The notes under the pieces: model-generated
Databases searched by the model: none
What the model was told of the DNA's origin: nothing
The model's input: the letters and a program-made list of their open reading frames with translations, nothing else
Position numbers and translations under genes: made by a program
In this document: positions 8,183-17,235 of the stretch, piece after piece
How positions within the stretch are numbered: the first letter of the stretch is position 1
Layout of the letters: every line of letters starts with the position of its first letter
DNA from: Planotetraspora thailandica
Lineage (GTDB): Bacteria; Actinomycetota; Actinomycetes; Streptosporangiales; Streptosporangiaceae
DNA length: 64,000 nt
Direction: 5' to 3'
NCBI RefSeq assembly: GCF_016863335.1
Contig: NZ_BOOR01000016.1
Coordinates: 40,752-104,751, forward strand

Positions 8183-8321
8183 ACAGGTCCACCGGCCGAG
8201 CGGGCGGCTCCCGTGCCGATCCGGGCGATCGGCCCCGGCAATGAGGTCCTCCGGCCCTTCCCGCTCCACCTCCGGCCGCGATGCGATGGAGACGAGTGCC
8301 CGGCCTGAGAGGGAGCCGATC

Positions 8322-9023
8322 ATGCACATGAAGGTCAGAGACGTCATGACCAGGGATGTCGCGTCGGTCAACGGCACCACCCCGTTCAGGGACGTCGCCG
8401 AGGTCCTCGTCAACCACCGTGTGAGCGCCGTTCCGGTGGTCGACGGCGACGGCCACGTCATCGGGGTGGTCTCCGAGGCGGATCTGCTCAGGAAAGAGGA
8501 ATCCCGCGAGCAGTACTACCGCGAGGCCTACCGCCCCTCGCTCCTCCTGCGGCTGCGCCGGCGGGTCAGCCGTCCGGGCGCCGGCGACGGCGGCAAAGCC
8601 CACGCGGAGACGGCGGCCCAGCTCATGACCGCACCCGCGATCACGGTGCAGCCCCACACCAGTGTGGTGAGCGCAGCCCGGATCATGGAGGAGAGGGGGG
8701 TCAAACGGCTCCCGGTGGTCGATGACGACGGGCGGCTGGAAGGCGTGGTGAGCCGCCACGACGTGCTCAAGGTCTTCGTGCGGACCGACGACGACATCGC
8801 GGGCGAGATCCGCCGCGAGATCCTCGACGGGGCCCTCTGGACCGACACGTCGGACGTTCAGGTCTCGGTTCAGGCGGGAGTCGTCAGACTGCGCGGCCAC
8901 ATGACCTGCCGCAGCGACGCGCACATCCTGGTACGGATGACCGAACGGGTGAACGGGGTCATCGACGTGGTCGACGGTCTGACATGGGCCAAGGACGACG
9001 TTCCCGGCGACGGCGTCTCATGA
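8322..9023 (+). CDS. CBS-domain pair with C-terminal BON domain (paralogue of 7421-8083)
   Basis: 233 residues from ATG 8322 (MHMKVRDVMT), with GAGAGGGAG upstream. CBS 1: VRDVMTRDVASVNGTTPFRD to GVVSEADLLRKEES. A basic linker (LLLRLRRRVSRPG) separates it from CBS 2: LMTAPAITVQPHTSVVSAAR to GVVSRHDVLKVF. The BON-like end is SDVQVSVQAGVVRLRGHM and INGVID-like RVNGVIDVVDGLTW. It shares order and motifs with the divergent minus-strand protein, so the two are ancient duplicates. A nucleotide-sensing stress role is inferred from family and neighbours. Confidence 0.85.
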   Translation: MHMKVRDVMTRDVASVNGTTPFRDVAEVLVNHRVSAVPVVDGDGHVIGVVSEADLLRKEESREQYYREAYRPSLLLRLRRRVSRPGAGDGGKAHAETAAQLMTAPAITVQPHTSVVSAARIMEERGVKRLPVVDDDGRLEGVVSRHDVLKVFVRTDDDIAGEIRREILDGALWTDTSDVQVSVQAGVVRLRGHMTCRSDAHILVRMTERVNGVIDVVDGLTWAKDDVPGDGVS

Positions 9024-9057
9024 CGCCGTAAGGCGGGCCTCCCCGGACGTGCGGAGA

Positions 9058-9921
9058 TCACGCCTGCTTCTGCGTGCGGACGACGGCCAGGGGGCACCGC
9101 GCGTGGTGCAGCAACGCCTGGCTAACCGAGCCGAGGACCAGCCCCTTGAACTCGCCCAACCCCCGCGACCCGACGACGAGCAGGTCGGCGCCGCCGGAGG
9201 CGGCTTTCAGCACCTCGACCGCATGGCCCTGAACGACCTCCTCAGTCACCTTGACCTCCGGGTAGCGCTCCCGCATGCCCGCCACGGCCTCCGCCAGCAG
9301 GCGGATCTCGATCTGCTCGTCCTCGTAGGCGTCCCCCACGGGCACGTAGGCGCCGCCCACGCTCCACATCGGCAGCGTCCAGGCGTGCACGGCGCGCAGC
9401 GCCGCACCACGCAGCGAGGCTTCGGCGAAGGCGAACTCCACGACCGCGGTTCCCGTGGGCGACCCGTCGACGCCGACGACCACCTCTCCCCGGGGCGGCG
9501 TGGCCGGTTCCCGCACCACCACCACGTCGCAGGGCGCATGGCCCGCCACGCCGTAGGCGACAGAACCGAGCAGCAAACCACGGAACCCGCCCAGCCCGTG
9601 GTTGCCGACCACGAGCAGATCCGCCCCCTCCGCCGCCTGGATCAGCGCCTGGCGCGGGTCCCCTGCCAGGAGCGCGGTGTCGGCCGGAACCTCCGGCGCG
9701 TCGGCGCGTGCACGTTCGGCCGCGGCCGCCACCACGTCCTCGCCGCCGTCGCGCATCCATCTGGCCACGTTGGCGCAGGACCCGCGAGCGACCCCGGCGA
9801 AGATCCAGGCGGGGAGGGCGTGCACGATCTTCACGGGCACGCCGCGCAGCGCCGCCTCCCTGGCCGCCCACCCCGCGGCCTCGATGCCCGCCTGCGATCC
9901 GTCGACACCTACGATGATCAT
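9058..9921 (-). CDS. Tandem universal stress protein (two UspA domains)
   Basis: 287 residues from ATG 9921, with a GGGGG Shine-Dalgarno 8 nt upstream; the upstream Met at 9963 lacks one. Domain 1 starts MIIVGVDGSQAG and ends VVGNHGLGGFRGLLLGSVA. Domain 2 starts GEVVVGVDGSPTG and ends VVGSRGLGEFKGLVLGSVS. Both carry the ATP-binding G-x2-G-x9-G(S/T) motif, so both lobes should bind nucleotide. Tandem USPs of this length are hallmark members of DosR-type regulons. A reverse GGACTTTCGGCG box lies about 55-75 bp upstream of the start. Confidence 0.92.
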   Translation of the reverse strand: MIIVGVDGSQAGIEAAGWAAREAALRGVPVKIVHALPAWIFAGVARGSCANVARWMRDGGEDVVAAAAERARADAPEVPADTALLAGDPRQALIQAAEGADLLVVGNHGLGGFRGLLLGSVAYGVAGHAPCDVVVVREPATPPRGEVVVGVDGSPTGTAVVEFAFAEASLRGAALRAVHAWTLPMWSVGGAYVPVGDAYEDEQIEIRLLAEAVAGMRERYPEVKVTEEVVQGHAVEVLKAASGGADLLVVGSRGLGEFKGLVLGSVSQALLHHARCPLAVVRTQKQA

Positions 9922-9976
9922 CGCAAGTCCCCCTCTGTCGCGTATCTCCATGACATGCGTCATGCCGTCGGGGGCT

Positions 9977-9994
9977 GAAGCGCCGAAAGTCCTT
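9977..9994 (-). promoter_or_regulatory. DosR-like box upstream of the universal stress protein gene
   Basis: On the minus strand the site reads AAGGACTTTCGGCGCTTC, sharing GGACTTTCGGC with the box between the CBS-BON genes. It lies 56-73 bp before the USP start codon, a typical activator distance. A plus-strand GGGGACCTCC follows at 10001-10010. Confidence 0.45.
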
Positions 9995-10110
9995 CCGCCC
10001 GGGGACCTCCGTCATGCCTCGCCGGGCCGGCCGGACATGCGGGGACAGCGGCGCGCAGATCGCGAAGTGGGCGCCTTCGATGCCGAAGACGAGCAGCTTT
10101 CGCGGCATCC

Positions 10111-10156
10111 GGCCGACCGGAGCGGTCGGCCGGCACCGGCGGCGGCCGGTGCCGGC
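10111..10156 (-). terminator. Two overlapping hairpins downstream of ftsH
   Basis: Hairpin 1: GCCGGCACCGG (10129-10139) pairs with CCGGTGCCGGC (10146-10156) around a 6-nt loop. Hairpin 2: GGCCGACC (10111-10118) pairs with GGTCGGCC (10124-10131) around 5 nt. They share bases 10129-10131. The first hairpin met by a transcript from ftsH ends 19 nt after its stop codon. This is a strong T-less terminator between ftsH and the USP promoter. Confidence 0.65.
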
Positions 10157-10174
10157 GTGGCGATCATCGCCGGG

Positions 10175-12253
10175 TCACATGCCCGACGGTGTGGCGGCCG
10201 GATCTTCGATGCCGGACGCCGCCGCCTGCTCCGGCGGCAACCCGGGCGCCGGCGCGCCTCCGGTCTCGCCGCGGGCCACCGCGCCGGGCGCGGTCTCGCG
10301 GTCGATCCCGGCCGCGGCGTACGCGTCGTCCTCGTCCAGCGTCTCGGTCTCGAGCAGCCGGTGAGCCAGCCGGTTGAGCTGCTCACGGTGCTCCCCGAGC
10401 AGGCGTACGGCCTCGGCGTAGCAATCCTCGACGATCTTGCGGACCTCGCTGTCGACGAGCTCTTTGGTGGCCGGGGCGACGCCGTCCAGGCCGAGTGGGG
10501 ACTCCTGGCCGGGCGGAGGCAGCACGGTGACCGGGCCGATCGCCTCCGACATGCCCCAGCGTCCGACCATCTGCCGGGCGATGTTGCTGACCTGGTCGAG
10601 GTCGCTCTCCGCACCGGTGGTCATGTCGCCGTACACGACCTCCTCGGCGGCCCGGCCGCCGAGCGCGCCGATGATCCTGCCGCGGAGGTACTGCGCGGAG
10701 TAGCCGTACCGATCGGTCGCCGGGCTCTGGAAGGTGACGCCGAGCGCCTGGCCGCGCGGGATGATCGAGATCTTCCGCACCGGGTCGGCGCCGGGGGTGA
10801 GCATTCCGAGCAGCGCGTGTCCGGACTCGTGATACGCCGTGCGCGCCTTCTCCTCCGGGGTCAGCATGATGCCCCGCACAGTGCCCAGCACGATCTTCTC
10901 CAGCGCGTCGGTGAAGTCGTTGTTCTGCACCACGTCGTGACCTCGCCGGGCCGCGAGCAGCGCGGCCTCGTTGACCAGGTTCTTGAGGTCGGCTCCCACC
11001 ATGCCCGGGGTCGCTGCGGCGAGATCCTCCAGGCCGACGCCGGGCGCGACCGGCACGCCGCGGGTGTGCACCTCGAGGATCTTGCGGCGGCCGACCAGAT
11101 CCGGCGGGCTGACCGTGACCCTCCGGTCGAAACGCCCCGGACGCAGCAGGGCCGCGTCGAGGATCTCCGCCCGGTTGGTGGCGGCCAGCACGACCACGCC
11201 CTCGCTGCCGTTGAAGCCGTCCATCTCGGTCAGGATCTGGTTGAGCGTCTGCTCGCGCTCGTCGTTGCCGCCCAGCGACTGCCCGCCGCCGCGGGCACGG
11301 CCGATGGCGTCGAGCTCGTCGATGAAGACGATCGACGGCGCCACCTTCTTGGCCTGGTCGAACAGGTCGCGGACCCGGCTCGCGCCGACGCCCACGATCA
11401 TCTCGATGAACTCGGAGGCGGAAATCGAGAAGAACGGCACCTTCGCCTCGCCCGCCACCGCGCGTGCCAGCAGCGTCTTGCCCGTTCCGGGGGGCCCGGA
11501 CAGCAGGACGCCGTGCGGGACCTGCGCACCCAGCCGCCGGTATTTCTCCGGTTCGCGGAGGAAGTCGACGATCTCCGTGACCTCCTGCTCGACCTCCTCG
11601 ATGCCGGCCACGTCGGCGAACGTCGTCCGGGGACCGCTCTCCGGCTCATAGAGTTTCGCGCGCGACCGGCCGAAGCCGCCGAACCCGCCGAGCCCGCCCG
11701 CCCCGGAGGCCATCCGCCGGCTCACCCAGAAGAGGAGGCCGACGAGCAGCAGCGTGGGTCCGAACCCGACGAGAATCTGCTGCCACAGCGGCGGCGGCGC
11801 GTCAGGCGGGTTGGCGTTCACCGGTACGCCGTTGCTCTGCAGCATGGCGAACAGATTGTCGTCGGCGAACGACGGGCGCTGGGTGGTGAACCGGTCGACC
11901 TGCTGGGCCTGCTTCTCTCCGGTCGGGGTGTAGGACGCCTTCTTGGTGAACGCGCCCTCGATGGTGTCGCCGGTCGAGGTGATCTCCGCGACGTTGACGG
12001 CCTTCACCTGGGTCAAGAAGAAGGTGTACGAGACCGGGGTGCGAGCCGGCGGCGCCAGAAGGACCGACGAGACCACCCAGTTGAGGCCCAGCAGAAGCAG
12101 CAGCATCCAGCCGAAGCGCAGCCACGCCGGCCGTCGATTCGACGGGCTTGGCCCGCTTCCGTCCGACGGCGACGGTGGTGCTCCCTCGACCCGCCATGGC
12201 GGTTGCGCGGGGCGGTCCGTCGCCCGCGTGTTGTTCGGCGTATCGATGGGCAT
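10175..12253 (-). CDS. ftsH: ATP-dependent zinc metalloprotease FtsH
   Basis: 692 residues from ATG 12253, with AAGGA upstream. TM1 is at about 47-66 and TM2 at about 160-180, framing a small extracytoplasmic domain. AAA+ module: Walker A GPPGTGKT (253-260), Walker [12 protein letters not shown], second region of homology [20 protein letters not shown]. Peptidase: zinc motif HESGH (475-479; HEAGH is the common form) and third ligand region [10 protein letters not shown]. The C-terminus is a Pro/Ala-rich tail. FtsH degrades damaged or regulatory membrane proteins as a hexamer. It sits beside stress genes, and the long, low-complexity tail suggests an accessory copy, although whether another ftsH exists cannot be seen here. 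Confidence 0.95.
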   Translation of the reverse strand: MPIDTPNNTRATDRPAQPPWRVEGAPPSPSDGSGPSPSNRRPAWLRFGWMLLLLLGLNWVVSSVLLAPPARTPVSYTFFLTQVKAVNVAEITSTGDTIEGAFTKKASYTPTGEKQAQQVDRFTTQRPSFADDNLFAMLQSNGVPVNANPPDAPPPLWQQILVGFGPTLLLVGLLFWVSRRMASGAGGLGGFGGFGRSRAKLYEPESGPRTTFADVAGIEEVEQEVTEIVDFLREPEKYRRLGAQVPHGVLLSGPPGTGKTLLARAVAGEAKVPFFSISASEFIEMIVGVGASRVRDLFDQAKKVAPSIVFIDELDAIGRARGGGQSLGGNDEREQTLNQILTEMDGFNGSEGVVVLAATNRAEILDAALLRPGRFDRRVTVSPPDLVGRRKILEVHTRGVPVAPGVGLEDLAAATPGMVGADLKNLVNEAALLAARRGHDVVQNNDFTDALEKIVLGTVRGIMLTPEEKARTAYHESGHALLGMLTPGADPVRKISIIPRGQALGVTFQSPATDRYGYSAQYLRGRIIGALGGRAAEEVVYGDMTTGAESDLDQVSNIARQMVGRWGMSEAIGPVTVLPPPGQESPLGLDGVAPATKELVDSEVRKIVEDCYAEAVRLLGEHREQLNRLAHRLLETETLDEDDAYAAAGIDRETAPGAVARGETGGAPAPGLPPEQAAASGIEDPAATPSGM

Positions 12254-12356
12254 GGTGGGTCCTTACCTCCCGAGTATCAGGTTCATCAAACGATGGACCA
12301 CCCCATGAACCCCAGACAAATCGGGATCAGACCTCCTGAACCGATGCGCCTTACGG

Positions 12357-13649
12357 TCAGCAGATCCGATTCGGGCTGTCGCTCAGCGCCGCACGCAGTG
12401 CGGGCGGCATGCGATCGACGACGTGCTGCGGATACTCCACCCGCCGGCCGTCCACGCGGACGGCCAGCGCCGGCGGCCGCGCGGTGAAGCACCGGTCGCA
12501 GCGGCCGATCGCCCCGACCGGCTGAAACCGGCCGCACTCGGGACACCGGTCCAGGCCACGTTGCGGCCGGCGGCCCGGTTTGCGCCGCCACACGGTGAGC
12601 CGATCGGGTATGCCCGGCCAGGACGGCAGGCCGAACTCTTCGGCGAGGGTCCAGTTCAGCGCGAGCTCGCGATGCAGGCGGACGGTGCCGGTGGGGCCGT
12701 CCTGGTCCCCGCCGACGTAGAGCAGCGTGTCGCCACGGTACGCGCGCAGCGCGCCGTACCCCGCGGCGTCGTCGTCCGGGGGCGGCCAGCACAGCAGCAG
12801 CGTGCGGTGCGGGTCGGCGCGGACCGCCTCCTCAGTGCTCAGCCGCTCGACCTGCGCAAACCCGGGGGCGTCCGCCTGGTGGAACCTGTTGCCGCCGGAC
12901 GCCGCAGGCGCGGTGTCGACCGCGCGGACGTCCACGCCGCGCAGCCGGAGCAGGGCCGCCCAGTAGCCGGTGCCGGCCCCGCCGTCGAGCACCGGGGAGT
13001 GGTCGGCCACACAAGCCAGTGCGGCCTCGTTGGGAATCGCCCACGCGAGCCGGCCGGCCAGCTCCCGCCTGCGCCCGGGCAGATCGAGCATTCGGGCCAG
13101 CCCGGGAGACAGCCGCAACGGGCCGACCCCGGGTGGTCCGCCGGCGAGGATCGCCACCAGCTCGAGGTACGGGTTGCCGGCCGGGCCGAGCCTGCTGCGG
13201 CCCAGTTCACCGAGCGCGGCGTGGTAGGTCTCCAGCCTGCGCCGCCCCTCGATCCAGTCCTGCTCTGTGGTCGCAGAAGCCGGGCCGCCGGCCGGCCGTA
13301 CGGCGTCCGGGTAGCGTGCGGCGAAGTCCTCGTACGTCGGCAGTTCGCGCAGCTCGGCGAGGGTGATCGGCGCGAGCCACCGGGACCGGCGGGGGTACGG
13401 CTTCCCGGCGGGCAGGTGCCGCCAGCGGTCCGGCCCGTGCGGCACCACGGCGGCACCGCAGCAGGCGCAGATCGGGTGGCCGTCGACGAGCGCCCGCCGG
13501 CCGCCGAGCAGCAGCGGTCGCACGGCCTCGCGGTGGCGGCCCGGCGCGGCACTCGCAGACGGCACGTCGGGTGGCACGGCACTGGCGGATGGCGCACCGG
13601 CCGGCGCGGCACTCGCGGATGTCACGCCGGCCGGCGCCTGGCCGTTCAC
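12357..13649 (-). CDS. Zinc-ribbon protein with methyltransferase-like core, unknown function
   Basis: 430 residues from GTG 13649, which overlaps the livF-like stop as GTGA; longer frames run through that gene and are rejected. N-terminus: three 10-residue repeats of the (AG/PD)xxSASAxP type. Then CACC near a HPICACCGAAVVPHG block, a probable metal site. The middle contains VLDGGAGTGYWAALLRLRGV followed by VRAVD, which looks like a SAM-binding Rossmann core. The C-terminus has CPECGRF and GRCDRC, a zinc ribbon. It is not a recognised ABC-transporter component; coupling to the operon suggests regulation or modification of the imported compound. Function is unassigned. Confidence 0.65.
   Translation of the reverse strand: MNGQAPAGVTSASAAPAGAPSASAVPPDVPSASAAPGRHREAVRPLLLGGRRALVDGHPICACCGAAVVPHGPDRWRHLPAGKPYPRRSRWLAPITLAELRELPTYEDFAARYPDAVRPAGGPASATTEQDWIEGRRRLETYHAALGELGRSRLGPAGNPYLELVAILAGGPPGVGPLRLSPGLARMLDLPGRRRELAGRLAWAIPNEAALACVADHSPVLDGGAGTGYWAALLRLRGVDVRAVDTAPAASGGNRFHQADAPGFAQVERLSTEEAVRADPHRTLLLCWPPPDDDAAGYGALRAYRGDTLLYVGGDQDGPTGTVRLHRELALNWTLAEEFGLPSWPGIPDRLTVWRRKPGRRPQRGLDRCPECGRFQPVGAIGRCDRCFTARPPALAVRVDGRRVEYPQHVVDRMPPALRAALSDSPNRIC
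13546..13635. repeat. Three tandem 30-bp repeats in the zinc-ribbon gene
   Basis: Units at 13546-13575, 13576-13605 and 13606-13635 share GCGGCACTSGCRGATG-like sequence. They encode three 10-residue Ala/Ser/Pro repeats near the start of the zinc-ribbon protein. Copy number may vary between strains by slippage. Confidence 0.7.
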
Positions 13650-14362
13650 AGCCCGAGCACGCTGCGCCGTACCTCGGCGCTGTCGCGCAGCTCGGCGGCC
13701 GGGCCGGACATCACCACCCGCCCCTCCCCCAGCAGGTAGGCGCGGCCGGCGATGGCGAGCGCCCGCTGCACGTCCTGTTCCACCACGACGACGCTCACCC
13801 CGCGCTCGTTGATCCGCCCGATCGCGTCGTAGACCTCGTCCACCCGGACCGGCGCCAGCCCGAGCGAAGGCTCGTCGAGCAACAGCAGCCTCGGCTGGGC
13901 CATTAGGGCCCGGCCGATCGCGACCATCTGCTGTTCGCCGCCGCTGAGGCTGCCGGCGAGCTGACCGGCGCGCTCGGCCAGCCGCGGGAATATCTCGTAG
14001 ACGCCTGCCAGGGTCTCCCGGTGCGGCCGCCTGGCGCTCTTCCGGTAGGCGCCCAGGACCAGGTTGTCCAGCACGGTCATCCGGGGGAAGATGCGCCGGC
14101 CCTCGGGCACGATCGCCACGCCGTGCCCGCAGACCCGGTGACCGCGAAGCCGGGTGACGTCGACGCCGCCGACGCTGATGCGGCCCCGGTGCGCGGGGTG
14201 GATCCCGGCGACGGCGTTGACCAGCGTGGACTTGCCGGCGCCGTTGGGACCGACGACGCAGACCGTCTCTCCCTCGTGAACCTCGATCGCCACGTCCCAC
14301 AGTGCCTGTGCGTCGCCGTAGCGCACGTCGAGATCCCGGACCTGCAACAGCGGCTCAGACAT
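13646..14362 (-). CDS. Branched-chain-amino-acid-type ABC transporter ATP-binding protein (LivF-like)
   Basis: 238 residues from ATG 14362 (MSEPLLQVRDLDVRYG); it overlaps the upstream gene by 8 nt, with GGGAAGG before it. Walker A GPNGAGKST (about 38-46), the ABC signature LSGGEQQMVAIGRAL, Walker B LLLLDEPSLGLAP and the switch histidine replaced in VVVVEQDVQ, as is usual for LivF. It supplies ATP hydrolysis for the Liv-type importer encoded upstream, paired with the LivG-like half of the fusion protein. The family is clear; the substrate is not necessarily a branched-chain amino acid. Confidence 0.93.
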   Translation of the reverse strand: MSEPLLQVRDLDVRYGDAQALWDVAIEVHEGETVCVVGPNGAGKSTLVNAVAGIHPAHRGRISVGGVDVTRLRGHRVCGHGVAIVPEGRRIFPRMTVLDNLVLGAYRKSARRPHRETLAGVYEIFPRLAERAGQLAGSLSGGEQQMVAIGRALMAQPRLLLLDEPSLGLAPVRVDEVYDAIGRINERGVSVVVVEQDVQRALAIAGRAYLLGEGRVVMSGPAAELRDSAEVRRSVLGL

Positions 14363-16304
14363 GGGCTTGCCTTCCCAGGTAGGCACGGATGACGGCGGGG
14401 TCGTTGAGCACGGTCTGCGGCTCGCCGTCGGCCAGGCAGGTGCCGCGGTCGAGCACGACGAGCCGCGTGGCCAGCTGGTTGAGCACCCGTAGCAGGTGTT
14501 CGACGATGACGATGGTGATGCCGCTCTCGTGGATCCGGCGCACCACCCGTACCGCGTTGTCGACCTCGGCCGGGTTGAGTCCGGCGAGCGCCTCGTCGAG
14601 CAGCAGCACCTTCGGGCTGGAGGCGATGGCGCGGGCCATCTCCAGCAGCTGCCGCTGATGCAGGTTGAGGTCGGCCGGGTGGGCGTCGGCCAGGTGGTCC
14701 AGCGCGACCGTGGCGAGATGCCGTTCGGCGATCGGGCGGGCCCGGTGCAGCGGCAGCGGCTCCCGGCCGAACATGATGGCCATGGCCACGTTGTCGCGGA
14801 CCGTCATCGAGTCGAACGGCCGTGGAATCTGGTAGGTGCGGGCCATCCCGACGTGAGCGATCTTGTGCGGGGCCATGCGGGTGATGTCCTGCCCGTCGAG
14901 GCGGATCACGCCGCGGGTCGGCCGGAACGCGCCCGAGAGCAGGTTGATCAGTGTCGTCTTGCCCGATCCGTTCGGCCCGACCAGGCCCACCAGTTCACCG
15001 GCCCGGATGTCCAGCGTGACGTCCTCCAGCGCGTGCACGCCGCCGAAGTAGCGGGCCACCTGGCGGCACTCGACGAGGACCGCGCCGGGCTCGTCGCCGG
15101 GCGTCCCGGCCTCGGCCTCGGCAGGCTCAGGATCGGCGATCGCGGGCTCGGCGATCGCGGGCTCGGCAGGCACGGGCTCGGCGGTCGTTCGGGCCCGCCG
15201 GCCGAGCGGCAGCCGGGCGGTGGCCCACCGTGAGCCGAGCACGATCGCCAGCAGGGCGGCCACGAGCATCCCGACGACCAGCCAGTCGAGGAATTCGCCC
15301 CAGACGTTGAGCACCGCCAGTCCCCCGCCGACCACGACCAGGGAGCCGAGCGAGACGAGGGGGCGGGCCCGCAACCGGGCGTACAGGCCGTCCGGGGAGA
15401 CCGCGACCAGCAGCGCGAGGACGCCACCGAGAATGATCGAATTCCAGGCGTCCAGTCCGTACGAGGAGAGCCGGTCCTGCAGGGTGACGATCAGCACCGC
15501 GCCGATCACCGGGCCGAGCCAGTGGGTACGGCCGCCGAGCACCCCCATCACGATGACGAAGAGCGGGATGGTCAGGCCGAAGACGCTCTCCACGGTGACG
15601 AAGCCGATCTGCAGCGCGTAGACGCTGCCGGCCACGCCGCCGAGCACGCCGCTGATCAGCATGGCCAGCATCTTGTAGCGGAAGGTGGCCACCCCCAGCA
15701 CCTCGGCGACGTCCTCGGCGTCGCGGATCGCCGCGAGCGCCGAGCCGGTCCGGCTGTGCTGGATGGCGTACGCGGCCGCGACCGCGATGGCCGCGATCAG
15801 CAGGGCGAGGAGGTACTGCAACTCCGGCAACGAGCCGAACGCGTCGGGCACCTCCGGGACCGGGACGGTGGTGCCCTGCCCGCCGTCGATCGACTGGTTG
15901 ATGCGGGCGAACGCGGCGAGGATGAACGGCACGGCGAGGGTCAGCAGGGCGAAGATCTCGCCGCGCAGCGAGCCGAGCCGGAACGCGACGGCCCCCACCC
16001 CGAGCGCGAGCAGGCCGCACAGGACGGCGGCGAGCGGCACGGTGAGGAAGAAGTTGACGCCGTGCCGCCCGCTCAGCACCGCCGTGGTGTAGGCCCCGAC
16101 GCCGACGTACGCCGCCTGGCCGAAGCTGAAGTATCCGCTGTATCCGGACAGGATGTTCCAGCTGGTGGCCTGCGCGATCCAGAAACAGATCGAACCGAGC
16201 AGGATGAGGTAGAACGACGGCAGGCCGAGCGGGTCGCTGAACGCGCCCACGGCGACCAGCACCAGGAATGCCACCAAAAGCCCGATGCCACCTCGGCGGA
16301 TCAT
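14355..16304 (-). CDS. Fused ABC permease-ATPase (LivM-LivG fusion)
   Basis: 649 residues from ATG 16304, overlapping the livH-like stop as ATGA. Residues about 1-320 form a LivM permease (WNILSGYSGYFSFGQAAYVGVGAYT; ALAAIRDAEDVAEVLGV). A second hydrophobic stretch lies near 330-360. A Pro/Ala/Glu linker (about 370-410, repeats of AEPAIA) leads to a LivG ATPase with GLVGPNGSGKTTLINLLSG (about 438-455), a signature region NLHQRQLLEMARAIA and VLLLDEALAGLNP. The LivG signature is HQRQ rather than SGGQ, a known LivG degeneracy. LivM-LivG fusions occur in some bacteria and fix a one-to-one ratio of subunits. Confidence 0.92.
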   Translation of the reverse strand: MIRRGGIGLLVAFLVLVAVGAFSDPLGLPSFYLILLGSICFWIAQATSWNILSGYSGYFSFGQAAYVGVGAYTTAVLSGRHGVNFFLTVPLAAVLCGLLALGVGAVAFRLGSLRGEIFALLTLAVPFILAAFARINQSIDGGQGTTVPVPEVPDAFGSLPELQYLLALLIAAIAVAAAYAIQHSRTGSALAAIRDAEDVAEVLGVATFRYKMLAMLISGVLGGVAGSVYALQIGFVTVESVFGLTIPLFVIVMGVLGGRTHWLGPVIGAVLIVTLQDRLSSYGLDAWNSIILGGVLALLVAVSPDGLYARLRARPLVSLGSLVVVGGGLAVLNVWGEFLDWLVVGMLVAALLAIVLGSRWATARLPLGRRARTTAEPVPAEPAIAEPAIADPEPAEAEAGTPGDEPGAVLVECRQVARYFGGVHALEDVTLDIRAGELVGLVGPNGSGKTTLINLLSGAFRPTRGVIRLDGQDITRMAPHKIAHVGMARTYQIPRPFDSMTVRDNVAMAIMFGREPLPLHRARPIAERHLATVALDHLADAHPADLNLHQRQLLEMARAIASSPKVLLLDEALAGLNPAEVDNAVRVVRRIHESGITIVIVEHLLRVLNQLATRLVVLDRGTCLADGEPQTVLNDPAVIRAYLGRQAHV

Positions 16305-17170
16305 CGGACACCTCCCGCCGCGAACAGACCCTGCGGACGCAGCAGCAGAGCCAGGATGATTGCCGAGAAGAGCACGAACGGCGCGGCCGCGGGCGACCAC
16401 ACCGCGGAGACCACGCCGGACAGGACGCCGACCAGGATGCCGGCCGCGAACGTCCCCACCACCTCGCCGATCCCGCCGAGGATGACCACCGCGAAGACGG
16501 TGCCGAACCACTCGTACGCGGTGTCCGGGGTCAGCGCGTTCGAAAGGGCGAAGACCATGCCGGCCAGGGCGGCGGTGGCCCCGACCACCCCGCCGAGCAA
16601 CACGCTGAGCCGGCGGTGGTCGACGCCGAACGCGCCTGCCACCGCCCGGTCCTGCGCGATCGCCCGCATCGCCCGGCCGGCGAAGGTACGGCGCAGCACC
16701 AGGTGGGCGCCGAGCACCACCAGCGCGGCCAGCCCGAAGGCGACCAGTGTGGTGACGGGGAAGACCAGCCGGCCGAGCGCGACCGACTGGGTGGCGTACG
16801 GGTTGACGTCGGCGGACATCCGCCGGAAGTCGGCGCTCCAGATGTTGCTCGTCACCTGGATGGTGATGATCAGCAGTCCGAAGCTGACCAACAGCGAGTT
16901 GAACTCGGTGAGCCGCAACCGGTCGAACAGCCACTGGATCGCGGCCCCGGCGACGAACATGGCCGGCACGGTGACCACCAGCGTCAGGACCGGGTCGAGG
17001 TGCCAGGAGGTGGCCACCTGGAAGGTCAGGTACGCGCCGATCAGGATCAGCCCGAAGTGGGCGAGGTTGATGATGCGAAGTACGCCCCAGGTCACCGATA
17101 GACCGGCGGCCATGAGGGCGTAGAGGCCACCGATCAGCGCTCCGGTGAGCGTGGCCTGAATAACGTTCAT
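16301..17170 (-). CDS. Branched-chain-amino-acid-type ABC permease (LivH-like)
   Basis: 289 residues from ATG 17170, with GAGG about 11 nt upstream. It is a polytopic membrane protein (about 8 segments) with LivH hallmarks: GALIGGLYALMAAGLSVTWG at the start, FAGRAMRAIAQDRAVAGAFG in the coupling-loop region and LRPQGLFA near the C-terminus. It pairs with the LivM half of the next gene to form the translocation path. The end overlaps the fusion gene by ATGA, indicating translational coupling. Confidence 0.93.
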   Translation of the reverse strand: MNVIQATLTGALIGGLYALMAAGLSVTWGVLRIINLAHFGLILIGAYLTFQVATSWHLDPVLTLVVTVPAMFVAGAAIQWLFDRLRLTEFNSLLVSFGLLIITIQVTSNIWSADFRRMSADVNPYATQSVALGRLVFPVTTLVAFGLAALVVLGAHLVLRRTFAGRAMRAIAQDRAVAGAFGVDHRRLSVLLGGVVGATAALAGMVFALSNALTPDTAYEWFGTVFAVVILGGIGEVVGTFAAGILVGVLSGVVSAVWSPAAAPFVLFSAIILALLLRPQGLFAAGGVR

Positions 17171-17235
17171 GTGGGGGTCGCCTCGAGTCGGGCCGGGCCG
17201 CGGGGTCGGCGGCACGGCGTCGGCACGTGTAGGGG

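Noticed and set aside
13546..13635. CRISPR-like or mobile repeat
   Set aside because: Only three adjacent 30-bp units, in frame inside a gene and without spacers.
12357..14300. 647-aa extension of the zinc-ribbon protein
   Set aside because: The extra N-terminal part is a low-complexity Arg/Gly shadow of the livF-like gene; GTG 13649 overlapping its stop is the natural start.
16305..16934. Extension of the LivM-LivG fusion to 859 residues
   Set aside because: The added part is Arg/Ala-rich antisense-like sequence inside the livH-like gene; ATG 16304 overlaps the livH stop as ATGA.
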